Assembly: GCA_024404675.1 (NCBI GenBank)
Contig: JAKSPO010000001.1
Location: forward strand, 434,001-498,000
Length of the DNA: 64,000 nucleotides
From: Lachnospiraceae bacterium
GTDB taxonomy: Bacteria > Bacillota > Clostridia > Lachnospirales > Lachnospiraceae
Direction: 5' to 3'
Shown here: piece by piece, positions 9,506 to 18,519 of the stretch
How the letters are laid out: each line of letters starts with the position of its first letter
How positions within the stretch are numbered: the first letter of the stretch is position 1
Notes under the pieces: generated by a model
What the model was told of the DNA's origin: nothing
Database searches by the model: none
What the model saw: only the letters and a program-made list of their open reading frames with translations
Made by a program: the position numbers and the translations under genes

Positions 9506-10000
9506 TTAAACTCTCAAATCTCCGCCGTCGTCATCGAGTAACTCCTCGCCGTCTGCGGCCATAGTGGCAAGACGGTCACAGCGTTCATTTTCCGGGTGTC
9601 CTGCGTGCCCCTTGACCCACTGAAAAGTAACCTCGTGCTTATGAACCGCGGAAAGCAGGCGTTCCCAGAGCGCACGATTCTTCACATCATCGTTGCCGCT
9701 CGTCCGCCAGTTTCTTCTCACCCAGCCCTCAATCCAATGCTCGTTAAAGGCATTGGTGAGGTACTTAGAATCGGAATAAAGCTCCACCGTACAGGGCTTT
9801 ACTAACGCCTCTAAGCCGACAATTGCCGCCATCAGCTCCATACGGTTGTTCGTTGTTTTTTTATATCCGGCGGAATATTCCCGCTCGTGAAGCGTCCCGC
9901 TTCTGTCTACATACTGTAATACCGCGCCGTAGCCGCCGGGACCCTCCGGGTTTCCTCTTGCGGAGCCGTCGGTATACAGTGTTACCTTCATCTTCTCCAT
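9506..10000 (-). CDS. rnhA: Ribonuclease HI
   Basis: A 164-residue RNase HI that degrades the RNA strand of RNA:DNA hybrids. The four metal-binding carboxylates are all in place: Asp11 in YTDGSARGNP, Glu55 in NNRMELMA, Asp77 in YSDSKY and Asp142 in NERCDRLA. The VKGHAGHPENE loop is also typical. The start at 10000 lacks a strong Shine-Dalgarno sequence, and an in-frame ATG three codons later is an alternative. It lies between a membrane MutS homologue (9 nt gap) and mutS (31 nt gap), so three nucleic-acid genes are co-transcribed. An RNase HII gene is also present, at about 22.4-23.2 kb. Confidence 0.96.
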   Translation of the reverse strand: MEKMKVTLYTDGSARGNPEGPGGYGAVLQYVDRSGTLHEREYSAGYKKTTNNRMELMAAIVGLEALVKPCTVELYSDSKYLTNAFNEHWIEGWVRRNWRTSGNDDVKNRALWERLLSAVHKHEVTFQWVKGHAGHPENERCDRLATMAADGEELLDDDGGDLRV

Positions 10001-10009
10001 AACCAGTGA

Positions 10010-11692
10010 TTACTTCCATTCTCCCGTCGTGAGGAAGCCCTCCACCGCTTCGTTCGCAGCTACGGTAATCTCCTTCGGGTATTCAAGCATCTCAAGGAGC
10101 TTCAAGGCATTTCTCGAGGTCGCCTTGCCCTCCTTCAAGCAATAATCGAAGACGACTCTGTCCTCTTTTACCTGCTCACTGAAATGATAATTGTCATAAA
10201 CATCACCTAAAAGTCCGGTAAGCTCCAGGTCATGCGTTGCGGCAAATGTGAGTGCCTGCTTCTCGCTAAGGTAACGAAGGATTCGCGAGCTTGCGGCAAT
10301 TCTTTCTGCGGTATTGGTACCGCGAAGCACCTCATCGACAAAGCAAAGCACCGAATTCTCTTCCTCCGAAGCATCCATAATGCGCTTCAGGGAACGAATC
10401 TCCACGATGTAATAGCTCTCCTTCGCAGCCAGATCGTCGCGAAGTGCCATGGAGGAAAGAATGTGAAAGAAATCGCCCTCGTAGCGTTTCGCAAGCACGG
10501 TGTGGATTGTCTGCGCAAGAATCGCATTGATAGCGATTGTCTTAAGAAAGGTGGACTTTCCGGACGCATTGGAGCCGGTGAGAAGCACCGGGCGAGCCGC
10601 TTTGATGCTGTTCAATACAGGCGACTCCACAAGCGGATGATAGACCTCCTCCACCATAAGCGTGTGCGTCGTCTGCGCATGAAACTCCGGTATCGAGAAG
10701 CTTCCCTTCAACGTCCGGTAGGAAGCGATTGCACGTGCGGCATCCATTCTTCCGGTCTCTTCAAACAGGAGTAGTAACACGTCCTGCTTCTCGTTAAAGA
10801 CGCGAAGCATTCCGTTAAACTTAATCAGATCCACATGGAAAAGCATGCGGATATATTCCATAAGAAGCTCCGTAATGTCGCCCGCTGCCGGATTGGCCGG
10901 TGCCAGAAAGCCGGAGCCGCGAACGAAATCCCTAAGCTCCCCTGTATGCAGCTTAAAAAGCTCCAGCTCCTGCTCCAATGCCTCGTTACGGATACCGCTA
11001 AGCTCCTCCGTAAGCTTGTCAACGGACCGAATCCATCTGGTGATAAAGGATACCACCTCCAGATACGGCGCAATCTGCCCTTTTCTCTGCAGATAGAGAA
11101 GAATATTGACAAGTGCCGTCAGCATGAAAAGACCGAAGCCGATTGTAACCTGCCCGACCACCATTAAAATGACGGATGCCAGGTACGAAAGAAGGGCCAG
11201 ATAATGCTTGCCGTTTCCTTCCTCCGGAATGCTATGAAGCCGCATCATATAGTCATATACAGAGATACGACGCATCTTCCCCATCCGTAAAAGTGCACGG
11301 CCAGCCTTGGTTCTTGCCTCCTCGCTGTCCATAAAAAGCTTGCTCATCGCTTCTCTTCGAAGAAGCTCCTTTTCGCTCATCTCCGGGCGATGCAGCAGGG
11401 CAAATAAAACCTCTTCTCCGATTGCCGAACAGGTATGATTCATCTCAAGGAATACCCGATCAAGGTCCAGATCATTCCAGGTAATCTCGTCGATATCGGT
11501 CTTTCGCTCGGGAAGAGACGAAAGATACGCCCGTAAGGAAGCATACCGCTCCGGATTCATCTCCTCCGTCACCTTTGCACCGAAGGAGGCGCTGACACGC
11601 GCTAATAGCTCCTTCTCCGACCGAATCGTCTGCATCACACCGCACACGGCGAGAAACGCGATAATACCAAGAATAATCAACAATACCTTCAC
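10010..11692 (-). CDS. Membrane-anchored MutS-family ATPase of unknown role
   Basis: A 560-residue protein whose C-terminal ~200 residues carry the MutS-type ATPase: Walker A GSNASGKST, Walker B VLCFVDEVLRGTNT, and a conserved ATHDLEL segment. It lacks the mismatch-recognition domains and the Phe-x-Glu motif. One hydrophobic helix lies at residues 4-20 and a hydrophobic hairpin at about 170-205 sits before the helical lever and clamp region. It should therefore sit on the inner face of the membrane. The start is a GTG at 11692 with GAGGG seven nt upstream. Such shortened MutS relatives occur in Clostridia and Bacteroidetes, but I know of no established function. Co-transcription with rnhA and mutS suggests a link to nucleic-acid metabolism, which is inference. 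Confidence 0.82.
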   Translation of the reverse strand: MKVLLIILGIIAFLAVCGVMQTIRSEKELLARVSASFGAKVTEEMNPERYASLRAYLSSLPERKTDIDEITWNDLDLDRVFLEMNHTCSAIGEEVLFALLHRPEMSEKELLRREAMSKLFMDSEEARTKAGRALLRMGKMRRISVYDYMMRLHSIPEEGNGKHYLALLSYLASVILMVVGQVTIGFGLFMLTALVNILLYLQRKGQIAPYLEVVSFITRWIRSVDKLTEELSGIRNEALEQELELFKLHTGELRDFVRGSGFLAPANPAAGDITELLMEYIRMLFHVDLIKFNGMLRVFNEKQDVLLLLFEETGRMDAARAIASYRTLKGSFSIPEFHAQTTHTLMVEEVYHPLVESPVLNSIKAARPVLLTGSNASGKSTFLKTIAINAILAQTIHTVLAKRYEGDFFHILSSMALRDDLAAKESYYIVEIRSLKRIMDASEEENSVLCFVDEVLRGTNTAERIAASSRILRYLSEKQALTFAATHDLELTGLLGDVYDNYHFSEQVKEDRVVFDYCLKEGKATSRNALKLLEMLEYPKEITVAANEAVEGFLTTGEWK

Positions 11693-11708
11693 AAGTAACC
11701 CTCACACA

Positions 11709-13250
11709 CTAAACATACTGATTCTTCACTTCAAATACGCGGAATTCGGCACGATTATCGCTCTTCACGCCATTGGCCGAAGCAAACATGCCGATCGTAC
11801 ATCCGACGAAGCCGCCTGCAACCTCGGTGCTCAGATAATGCGCATCCACCGTTGCAAGACAAGTATTATCACAAAATACATTCACAGTCTGACCAAGCTG
11901 CTCCATACGGAAGCGGCAGGCAGCACCTTCCATCGGAAGCTCCTTAAGAACCTCCTCGCCCTCACGCGTACCACGGATAACCTTAATCAGCTTACCGCTC
12001 TCACTTAAAGTAATCACCGCACGAAGGTTGAAGAAATTGCTCTGTAAAAGAACCAGTCCTGCCTCCTCTGCGCCCTTCGGTTCAAAGGAAACCTCGGTCT
12101 CAGCCGTATAATTCATCGAGGTCATACGAACGCCGACATAAGAAACGAATTTCTCGGCACGAAGCGGATTCGTACCGCACTGAAGCGAAAGCTTTCCGCC
12201 GCCGATTCTGCAGAAATCCTCCTCAGGCGTATGTAAGGTTACTGCCTTAAAGGGAAGTCTGTCCGCATTCATATCGATGCTTGCGTCAGCCTCATAACCG
12301 CCAAGCTCGCCATCTTGATATACATGCTCCTTAAACGGCAGCTCACCGGTCGTAAGAAGATGTCCCTCTCCTGCGTTGAATACAGGCCAGCCATCCTCCC
12401 AGGTCACGCGGCACAAAAAGGTCTCACGTCCGGTGTTGGTCACACCGTCACATTTTCTCATGGCAAGACATACCGCATACCAGTTGCCGTTACCATCCTC
12501 CACCAGGTCGGCATGTCCGACAGCACTGACGGGATACGCCTCGCCGAGATGACGATGAGTAAGCACCGGGTTATGCTTACAGCCTACGAAGGGCTCGGAA
12601 AGCGAACGGCTTCTCGAAATCGTTACGGCATGGTCAATACTGGTACCGCCCTCTGCGATCATAATATAGTACCAGCCATCCTTCTTGTAGATGTGCGGTC
12701 CCTCCGGCCACTCACAGCCCTTCAGCGCACCACGCCATGCATGATACTCTTCGCCGATGAAGGAGAACGTGTTCAGATCCACCTCGCGGATATAGATGAC
12801 ATTGTCGCCGTAGTAGGTACCGTCGGGAGCTCCCTTGGTACCGCAGTAATAGCAGCGGCCGTCCTCGTCAAAGAACAGGCTCGGATCGATTCCGTCAGCG
12901 CCCTCAAGCCAGTGCGGCTCGCTCCAGGGACCTGCCGGATTCGTTGCGGTAACGATGAAATTGCCGCGGTTTCCGATATTGGTCGTAATCATATAGTAGG
13001 TGCCCTCATGATAACGGATGGTCGGCGCATAGATTCCGCCGGAATGATGTACATCATAAAGGGGCAGATTATCGGGTCTGTCGAGAATGTTGCCAATCTG
13101 TCTCCAGTGTACAAGGTCCTTACTCTCGTGGATCGGTACGCCCGGATAGTAGGCAAATGTGGAGTTGACCAGATAGAAAGTATCTCCGACTCTGCAGATC
13201 GAAGGATCCGGATAAAAGCCCGGAAGAATAGGATTCTGATAAGTTACCAT
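11709..13250 (-). CDS. GH43 family beta-xylosidase/alpha-L-arabinofuranosidase
   Basis: A 513-residue intracellular GH43 enzyme. The five-bladed propeller occupies about residues 1-310. The catalytic general base lies in FYPDPS near the N-terminus, the pKa-modulating Asp is in GIDPSLFFD, and the acid Glu is in EWPEGPHIY. A C-terminal beta-sandwich of ~190 residues follows, as in the GH43_11/12 group that splits xylooligosaccharides and arabinosides. The start ATG at 13250 has GGAGG seven nt upstream; the longer frame adds seven residues with no site. It follows uxuB by 21 nt, which suggests that (glucurono)xylan oligosaccharides are the shared source. Xylosidase and arabinofuranosidase activities cannot be told apart from sequence alone. 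Confidence 0.88.
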   Translation of the reverse strand: MVTYQNPILPGFYPDPSICRVGDTFYLVNSTFAYYPGVPIHESKDLVHWRQIGNILDRPDNLPLYDVHHSGGIYAPTIRYHEGTYYMITTNIGNRGNFIVTATNPAGPWSEPHWLEGADGIDPSLFFDEDGRCYYCGTKGAPDGTYYGDNVIYIREVDLNTFSFIGEEYHAWRGALKGCEWPEGPHIYKKDGWYYIMIAEGGTSIDHAVTISRSRSLSEPFVGCKHNPVLTHRHLGEAYPVSAVGHADLVEDGNGNWYAVCLAMRKCDGVTNTGRETFLCRVTWEDGWPVFNAGEGHLLTTGELPFKEHVYQDGELGGYEADASIDMNADRLPFKAVTLHTPEEDFCRIGGGKLSLQCGTNPLRAEKFVSYVGVRMTSMNYTAETEVSFEPKGAEEAGLVLLQSNFFNLRAVITLSESGKLIKVIRGTREGEEVLKELPMEGAACRFRMEQLGQTVNVFCDNTCLATVDAHYLSTEVAGGFVGCTIGMFASANGVKSDNRAEFRVFEVKNQYV

Positions 13251-13271
13251 AACGACACCTCCAATAGTCAA

Positions 13272-14873
13272 TTAATCACAATATTTCTCTAAGGTCTTAC
13301 GAATTGCACCGGGGCCGGCATACAGCTCTTTAACAAGTGCCTCTACCTTCTCGCCGAGTCCGATTTCATACAGATTCACAGCGAAAATATCCTCGCGGCT
13401 GTAAAGCATTTTCAGACTTTCGTAATTGTTATCTCCGCCGAGGGTGTAACCATCAACAACCTTCTTCAGTTCAGAAAGCATCGGGTCTGCGGACTGGGCA
13501 AATTCCTGTCCGTTGTCATCAAGACCGCTTAAATATCTTGCATAGCCGGCGAGTACCAAAGGAATCATCGTAAGGCTCTTCACATCAAGACCGGCCTCAC
13601 CGTAAGCCTTCAAGGTCTCACCGAAACGAATCGGAAGCTTCTGCGAGGTATCGGTTGCGATACGCTGCGGTGCATCCGGCATAAAAGGATTCGGAAGTCT
13701 CTTCGTCAATACATCGCCAATGAAATCCTCAGGCTTCAGAATGCCCGGATTTACAACGACCGGCATCGCCTCAACATAGCCCATCTTCGTGATGAGGTTA
13801 ACGAGCTCCTTGTCCTTCATCTCCTCGGAAATCTTCGTATAACCGAGCATGCAGCCATAGATGGCAAGTGCGGTATGAAGCGGGTTAAGGCAGGTACAAA
13901 CCTTCATCTTCTCAACCTTATCAACCGTTGCGCGGTCTGCATACAAAACACCAACCTTCTCTAATGCCGGACGGCCGTTCGGGAAGGTATCCTCGATTGC
14001 CAGATACTGCGTCTCTTCCGCGTTGACAAAGGGTGCGGTATAGGTATTCTTCGAGGTAATAATCAGCTCGGTATCCTCAAAGCCGTCAGCGGAAAGCATC
14101 GAGCGAACCGCCTCATCCGGTCTCGGGGTAATCTTATCAATCATGCTCCAGGGGAAGGTTACCTTCGTCGCATCGGAAAGGTATTCTACAAAGCCCTTCT
14201 CTACGATTCCCTGCTCTTCCCAGGTGCGGGCATAGGTCATAACCGCATCCTTAAGCTTATCGCCGTTATGGGAGCAGTTGTCCATCGAAGACATCGTAAT
14301 CGGATATGCACCCGCACAGAAACGCTCATAAAGCAGTGCGGTAATCTTGCCCATAATCAGAACCGGCTTAAGACCGCACTCCTTAAGGTCCGTCTCAGCA
14401 ATTCTTGAAAGCTGTCCATCGGGTCCCTTCAGAGAATAGCCCTTCTCGGTAATGGTAAAGGTTACCATCTGCAGACTCGGTGCACGGAATATCTCCCGCA
14501 GACGGTCGAAATCCGGGTCATCCATATCACCCTTAAGTGACTCGGCAACACTGCCGATTACGCGCTTTGTTACGGTTCCGTCCGCACGAAGCACGCAAAG
14601 AAGGCTCAGGTTATCGTAAGGCGCATAAGCCTTCTCGATAATCTCGTAATCGAAGCCCTCTGCTACGATTACACCCTTGTCGGTCTCTCCCGCATTCAGC
14701 ATATCATCCAAAAATGCAGCGGGAAATGCGCGAAATATATTGCCTGCACCGAAATGAATCCAGGTCGGCTCTGCCTTAGTCTTACGTACCATCTCTTCAC
14801 GATTGTACTTCGGCAGCTCATAGCCCTTCTTAAGAAAATCCTCTGCCTGCTCGCGATAAGCTAAAAGTTTCAT
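13272..14873 (-). CDS. uxuB: D-mannonate oxidoreductase (fructuronate reductase)
   Basis: A 533-residue polyol/mannitol-dehydrogenase-family enzyme that reduces D-fructuronate to D-mannonate with NADH, the second step of the hexuronate isomerase pathway. An N-terminal Rossmann segment (HFGAGNIFRAF, residues about 40-50) binds NAD. The catalytic region includes CTCLNPLHTALA with the conserved Lys and His nearby. The start ATG at 14873 directly follows the uxuA stop (TAAATG) and uses an AAGGAG site inside the end of uxuA, so translation is probably coupled. The uxuA partner makes fructuronate reductase more likely than mannitol or tagaturonate reductase. The usual neighbours uxaC, kdgK and kdgA are not in the window. 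Confidence 0.92.
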   Translation of the reverse strand: MKLLAYREQAEDFLKKGYELPKYNREEMVRKTKAEPTWIHFGAGNIFRAFPAAFLDDMLNAGETDKGVIVAEGFDYEIIEKAYAPYDNLSLLCVLRADGTVTKRVIGSVAESLKGDMDDPDFDRLREIFRAPSLQMVTFTITEKGYSLKGPDGQLSRIAETDLKECGLKPVLIMGKITALLYERFCAGAYPITMSSMDNCSHNGDKLKDAVMTYARTWEEQGIVEKGFVEYLSDATKVTFPWSMIDKITPRPDEAVRSMLSADGFEDTELIITSKNTYTAPFVNAEETQYLAIEDTFPNGRPALEKVGVLYADRATVDKVEKMKVCTCLNPLHTALAIYGCMLGYTKISEEMKDKELVNLITKMGYVEAMPVVVNPGILKPEDFIGDVLTKRLPNPFMPDAPQRIATDTSQKLPIRFGETLKAYGEAGLDVKSLTMIPLVLAGYARYLSGLDDNGQEFAQSADPMLSELKKVVDGYTLGGDNNYESLKMLYSREDIFAVNLYEIGLGEKVEALVKELYAGPGAIRKTLEKYCD

Positions 14874-15953
14874 TTATTTGTTCTCCTTATTCTTACGAAT
14901 TGCTTCCCAAAGACCGTTCAGATATGCAACACCGAGGGCACGATCGTAAAGACCGTAGCCGGGTCTTGCCTGCTCGCCCCAGATCATACGTCCGTGGTCA
15001 GGTCTTGTCACACCGTCAAAGCCGATATCGTCAAGAGCCTTCACAATCTCGTACATATCAAAGGTTCCGTCGGAGGAAAGGTGGCTGCTCTCATGGAACA
15101 CACCGGGTGCCTCAAACTTAATATTTCTAAGGTGAGCAAAATGGATTCTCTCGGAAATCTTCGGGTTACGGATTACCTGCGGCAGGTTGTTCTCAAGGTT
15201 GGAACCAAGGGAGCCGGTGCAAAGGGTAAAGCCGTTATAAATGCTCGGATTCAAAGAAGCGATGGTCTCCAAAGCCTTCTCGCTCGTTACGATTCTCGGA
15301 AGGCCGAATACGCTCCAAGCCGGATCGTCGGGATGTACGGCCATCTTAATCTTGTACTGCTCGCAGACAGGCATGATGCCATCGAGGAAATACTTGAAAT
15401 TGTTCATCAGATCCTCAGCGGTAACGCCCTTGTACTTCTCGAAAAGCTCCTTGATCTCGTCCTTACGCTCGGGCTCCCAGCCGGGAAGAATGAAGCCGCC
15501 GCTTGCATTTTCCATACGCTCAAACATCGTATTCGGGTCGATACCGTCGATAAGGTTACTGTCGTATGCAAGTGCATTCGATCCATCCGGCAAGGGCATC
15601 GCAAGGTCGGTTCTCGTCCAGTCGAAAATCGGCATGAAATTATAGCATACAAGATGAATATCGTTCTTGCCGCAAGCCTCAAGGGACTTACGGTAATTCT
15701 CGATATAGTAGTCTCTCGTAGCTGCACCGAGCTTGATATCCTCGTGCACATTAATGCTCTCGATACCAAGTAGCTTAAGGCCCGAAGCCTCTACCTCATC
15801 CTTCAGCTCCTTTACCTGCTCGTAGGTCCATGCCACACCGCAGGGAACCTTGTGAAGCGAGGAAATAACTCCGGTTACACCGGGAATCTGACGAATCTGC
15901 TCGAGTGTAACACTGTCCATATCCTTTCCGTACCAACGCAAAGTCATATCCAT
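14874..15953 (-). CDS. uxuA: D-mannonate dehydratase
   Basis: A 359-residue UxuA, the usual length. It removes water from D-mannonate to give 2-keto-3-deoxygluconate in glucuronate catabolism. The LRWYGKDMD opening, the HKVPCGVAWT block, HPDDPAW near residue 210, the FCTGS-like segment FTLCTGSLGSN, and the metal-site block RPDHGRMIW near the C-terminus are all diagnostic. The start ATG at 15953 has AAGGAG ten nt upstream. It follows an SH3-domain protein gene by 27 nt with no terminator, and is joined directly to uxuB. Glucuronate released from methylglucuronoxylan is the likely source of substrate, given the adjacent GH43 gene. Confidence 0.96.
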   Translation of the reverse strand: MDMTLRWYGKDMDSVTLEQIRQIPGVTGVISSLHKVPCGVAWTYEQVKELKDEVEASGLKLLGIESINVHEDIKLGAATRDYYIENYRKSLEACGKNDIHLVCYNFMPIFDWTRTDLAMPLPDGSNALAYDSNLIDGIDPNTMFERMENASGGFILPGWEPERKDEIKELFEKYKGVTAEDLMNNFKYFLDGIMPVCEQYKIKMAVHPDDPAWSVFGLPRIVTSEKALETIASLNPSIYNGFTLCTGSLGSNLENNLPQVIRNPKISERIHFAHLRNIKFEAPGVFHESSHLSSDGTFDMYEIVKALDDIGFDGVTRPDHGRMIWGEQARPGYGLYDRALGVAYLNGLWEAIRKNKENK

Positions 15954-15980
15954 AATATTCTATCTCCTTTATATAAAAAA

Positions 15981-16796
15981 TTATTGTGTTTTGCGGTCAT
16001 CGATTGGCTTACCCGTCGGCCAGCCGGAGGTAATCGTTGCTTTGTTACTTGCAATATATCCGGTTCGTCCGTCTATCAGCTCAATCTCAATAAAAAGAGG
16101 GGTCGTCGGGTCTTCCTTACTGCGAACGGCTGGCGTTCTGGCCGTCACGACCTTGCCGATTTCAAGGGAGGTGATTACATTGTCCTCCTGTGTTGTCGGC
16201 TCACTCCGGACATTAACATTGCCGGTGATTGTAACGGTATAAACGATATGCTCCTTCGCATACTGTACTCCCGCATCGCCTCTTATCAAAAAGCTTGCCT
16301 TACAGTAGCCCTTAACGGTTCCGCTTCTGACATAAGCCCATTCCCCATCTACGGATTCCACAATACAGCTGTCACCGGGATTCATAATTCCAAGCCTTGC
16401 TGCATTACCGTCAGGCTCTCTTCGAATGCTCAGATAATCAGAGACATCGGCAAATGCGATACCCTCCGGAATCGTATAGGCCGTCGCCGCATCAATCTGA
16501 TCCTTAAGCTTCTGCTGCTCGGGTGTCAGTGTCGGGGTCGGCGTCGGCGGAATCGGGGTCGGGGTCGGCGTCGGGGTCGGCGGAACCAACTCATCTCCGT
16601 CCTTTCGCCAGATGTCCTTGTCCTGTCCGTTAAGCGGTGCTAACGAAACAATTCCGGGCGTAGCTTTGGGCGAGATATGATCGATTTCTTTATACTGTTG
16701 TCTCTGCTTTCTTCCCACACCGGTGAAGTCAAGCGTAATCAGCACCAAAAGTAGTGCGATTACAACAATCTCCACCGCTAAAATATAACGCTTCAT
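15981..16796 (-). CDS. Membrane-anchored protein with two extracellular SH3b-type domains
   Basis: A 271-residue protein with one N-terminal transmembrane helix (about residues 5-23) followed by a juxtamembrane segment and a Pro-Thr linker (near 70-92). Two bacterial SH3-like domains follow: one around 113-175 (SIRREPDGNAARLG) and one around 185-255 (NVNVRSEPTTQEDN). Such domains usually bind cell-wall peptide or sugar. No catalytic domain is present. The start ATG at 16796 has AGGATAGG upstream. It sits between gpsA (15 nt) and uxuA (27 nt). The architecture suggests a wall-facing anchor or sensor; its specific role is unknown. Confidence 0.78.
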   Translation of the reverse strand: MKRYILAVEIVVIALLLVLITLDFTGVGRKQRQQYKEIDHISPKATPGIVSLAPLNGQDKDIWRKDGDELVPPTPTPTPTPIPPTPTPTLTPEQQKLKDQIDAATAYTIPEGIAFADVSDYLSIRREPDGNAARLGIMNPGDSCIVESVDGEWAYVRSGTVKGYCKASFLIRGDAGVQYAKEHIVYTVTITGNVNVRSEPTTQEDNVITSLEIGKVVTARTPAVRSKEDPTTPLFIEIELIDGRTGYIASNKATITSGWPTGKPIDDRKTQ

Positions 16797-16811
16797 ATCC
16801 TATCCTTTTAA

Positions 16812-17816
16812 TTATTTCCAGGTGATCTCCGCCGCTCTGTCACGGGTAAGAAGCTCCATCAGAGCCTCCATCGCCGGCTTATTCTCAAACAGAACCTGAC
16901 AGATCTGCTCTACAATCGGCATCCGTACCTGATACTTCTTAGAAAGCATCAGCGCTGCCTTTGCGGAATATACACCCTCTACAACCTGCTTTACCTCATC
17001 CATGGCCTGCTGCATCGTATAGCCCTTACCGATCAGGTAGCCGGCCTTATGGTTTCTGCTGTGGACACTGGTACAGGTAACGATCAGATCGCCCATACCG
17101 GAAAGTCCGATGAAGGTCTCGAGCTGACCGCCCATTGCGATACCGAGACGGCTGATCTCCGCAAGACCTCTTGTCATCAATGCCGCTCTTGTATTGTCGC
17201 CAAGCTCCAAACCGTCTACGGTTCCGGCAGCAAGCGCGATAACATTCTTCAAGGAGCCGCCAAGCTCGATGCCGATTACATCCGGGCTGATGTAGATACG
17301 GAACGTATCGTTCATAAAGGTATCCTGAATCAGCTTTGCCGTATCCTGGTTCTTCGTTCCGATAACAACTGCGGTCGGCACATTCCGGCTTACCTCCTCG
17401 GCGTGGCTAGGACCGGACAGAACAGCAACCTCTGCCTCCGGATTCTCCTCCGCAATGACCTCAGTAAGCGTCATAAGTGTGCTCTCTTCAATTCCCTTTG
17501 CAACATTGACAATAATCTGTCCCTTCGGAATATAGGCATGGATCTCATTTGCCACACTTCTGACAAACGGAGATGCAACGGCACAGACGATAATATCTCT
17601 TCCTGTGCATGCCTCCTTTAAATCCGTCGTAAGCCTTACCTCCTCAGGAAGTGCTGCGCCCGGCAGATTCGGAATGTGTGCTCTGTCTGCCGAAAGGGCA
17701 TCAATCTCTCTTTGCAGCTTACTGAAAAGGATCACCTCGTGTCCATTTGCCGCAAGCTGAATGGTCAGTGCGGTACCCCAGGTACCTGCACCGAGTACAG
17801 TTACTTTTCTGTTCAT
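16812..17816 (-). CDS. gpsA: NAD(P)-dependent glycerol-3-phosphate dehydrogenase
   Basis: A 334-residue GpsA that reduces dihydroxyacetone phosphate to sn-glycerol-3-phosphate for phospholipid synthesis. The N-terminal nucleotide-binding loop is VLGAGTWGTA (residues 7-16). Other family blocks are LSGPSHAEEV near 135, the catalytic-Lys segment LGGSLKNVIALAAG near 188, and the NTRAALMTRGL block that contacts the substrate phosphate. Its start overlaps the plsY stop by four bases (ATGA). PlsY uses the product as acyl acceptor, so the pair makes the first lysophosphatidate precursor. This der-plsY-gpsA order is common in Firmicutes. Confidence 0.98.
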   Translation of the reverse strand: MNRKVTVLGAGTWGTALTIQLAANGHEVILFSKLQREIDALSADRAHIPNLPGAALPEEVRLTTDLKEACTGRDIIVCAVASPFVRSVANEIHAYIPKGQIIVNVAKGIEESTLMTLTEVIAEENPEAEVAVLSGPSHAEEVSRNVPTAVVIGTKNQDTAKLIQDTFMNDTFRIYISPDVIGIELGGSLKNVIALAAGTVDGLELGDNTRAALMTRGLAEISRLGIAMGGQLETFIGLSGMGDLIVTCTSVHSRNHKAGYLIGKGYTMQQAMDEVKQVVEGVYSAKAALMLSKKYQVRMPIVEQICQVLFENKPAMEALMELLTRDRAAEITWK

Positions 17817-18475
17817 GCTTCTCCCTCCTGTTTCTCATTCTTAGGCTCTTCGGTAACAACAACCTTCTGTCCGAACTTTCTCTCCGTTCCGTTCAGAAGA
17901 CGCTTGATATTCGCGCGGTGCGTAAAAACGCCGGATACGGTGAAAAGACACGCAATCAGAATCATCGGCAGATAATACGGCTCGCCGTACCAGGTGATGG
18001 CCAGAAATACCGGGTAAAGCACAACAACGAAAAGCGAACCTACGGATACGTATTTCGTGATGGCAACAATCAGGATAAATACCGGCACGAACAGAAAGAA
18101 TCTGACGTCCGTACTTACCATTGCGCCTGCCGTTGATGCAATTCCCTTGCCGCCCTTAAACTTAAGCCAGAACGGATAGTTATGACCAAGAACGGCAGCC
18201 AGACCGATGATTTCGCAAAGCATCGGACCGTAGGACTCGCCGCGGAAGATCACGTAACGAACAAGCACAGCGGGAATAACAACCTTCAGAATGTCGCCGA
18301 CCATTACCAAAAAGCCAGCCTTCTTGCCAAGCGTACGAACCGCATTGGTCGCACCGGCGTTGCCGCTTCCGTAATTTCTGATGTCGATGTGATGCAGTCT
18401 TCCCATCAGATAGCCTGTGGAAATCGTACCGCAAAAATAGCCTACAATGATACAAATAATAATTTTAACAGCCAT
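17813..18475 (-). CDS. plsY: Acyl-phosphate:glycerol-3-phosphate acyltransferase PlsY
   Basis: A 220-residue integral membrane enzyme with about five hydrophobic helices. It moves an acyl group from acyl-phosphate to glycerol-3-phosphate. The conserved motifs are visible: GSGNAGATNA with RTLGKK near residues 36-52, and KFKGGKGIAST near 105. The last ~25 residues are charged and extend slightly beyond the usual length. The start ATG at 18475 has GAGGAG seven nt upstream. It is translationally coupled to gpsA by a 4-nt overlap. Confidence 0.97.
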   Translation of the reverse strand: MAVKIIICIIVGYFCGTISTGYLMGRLHHIDIRNYGSGNAGATNAVRTLGKKAGFLVMVGDILKVVIPAVLVRYVIFRGESYGPMLCEIIGLAAVLGHNYPFWLKFKGGKGIASTAGAMVSTDVRFFLFVPVFILIVAITKYVSVGSLFVVVLYPVFLAITWYGEPYYLPMILIACLFTVSGVFTHRANIKRLLNGTERKFGQKVVVTEEPKNEKQEGEA

Positions 18476-18519
18476 AAAGACTCCTCAAACCCGCGCTTAG
18501 GCGCTGAACTATGGTAATT

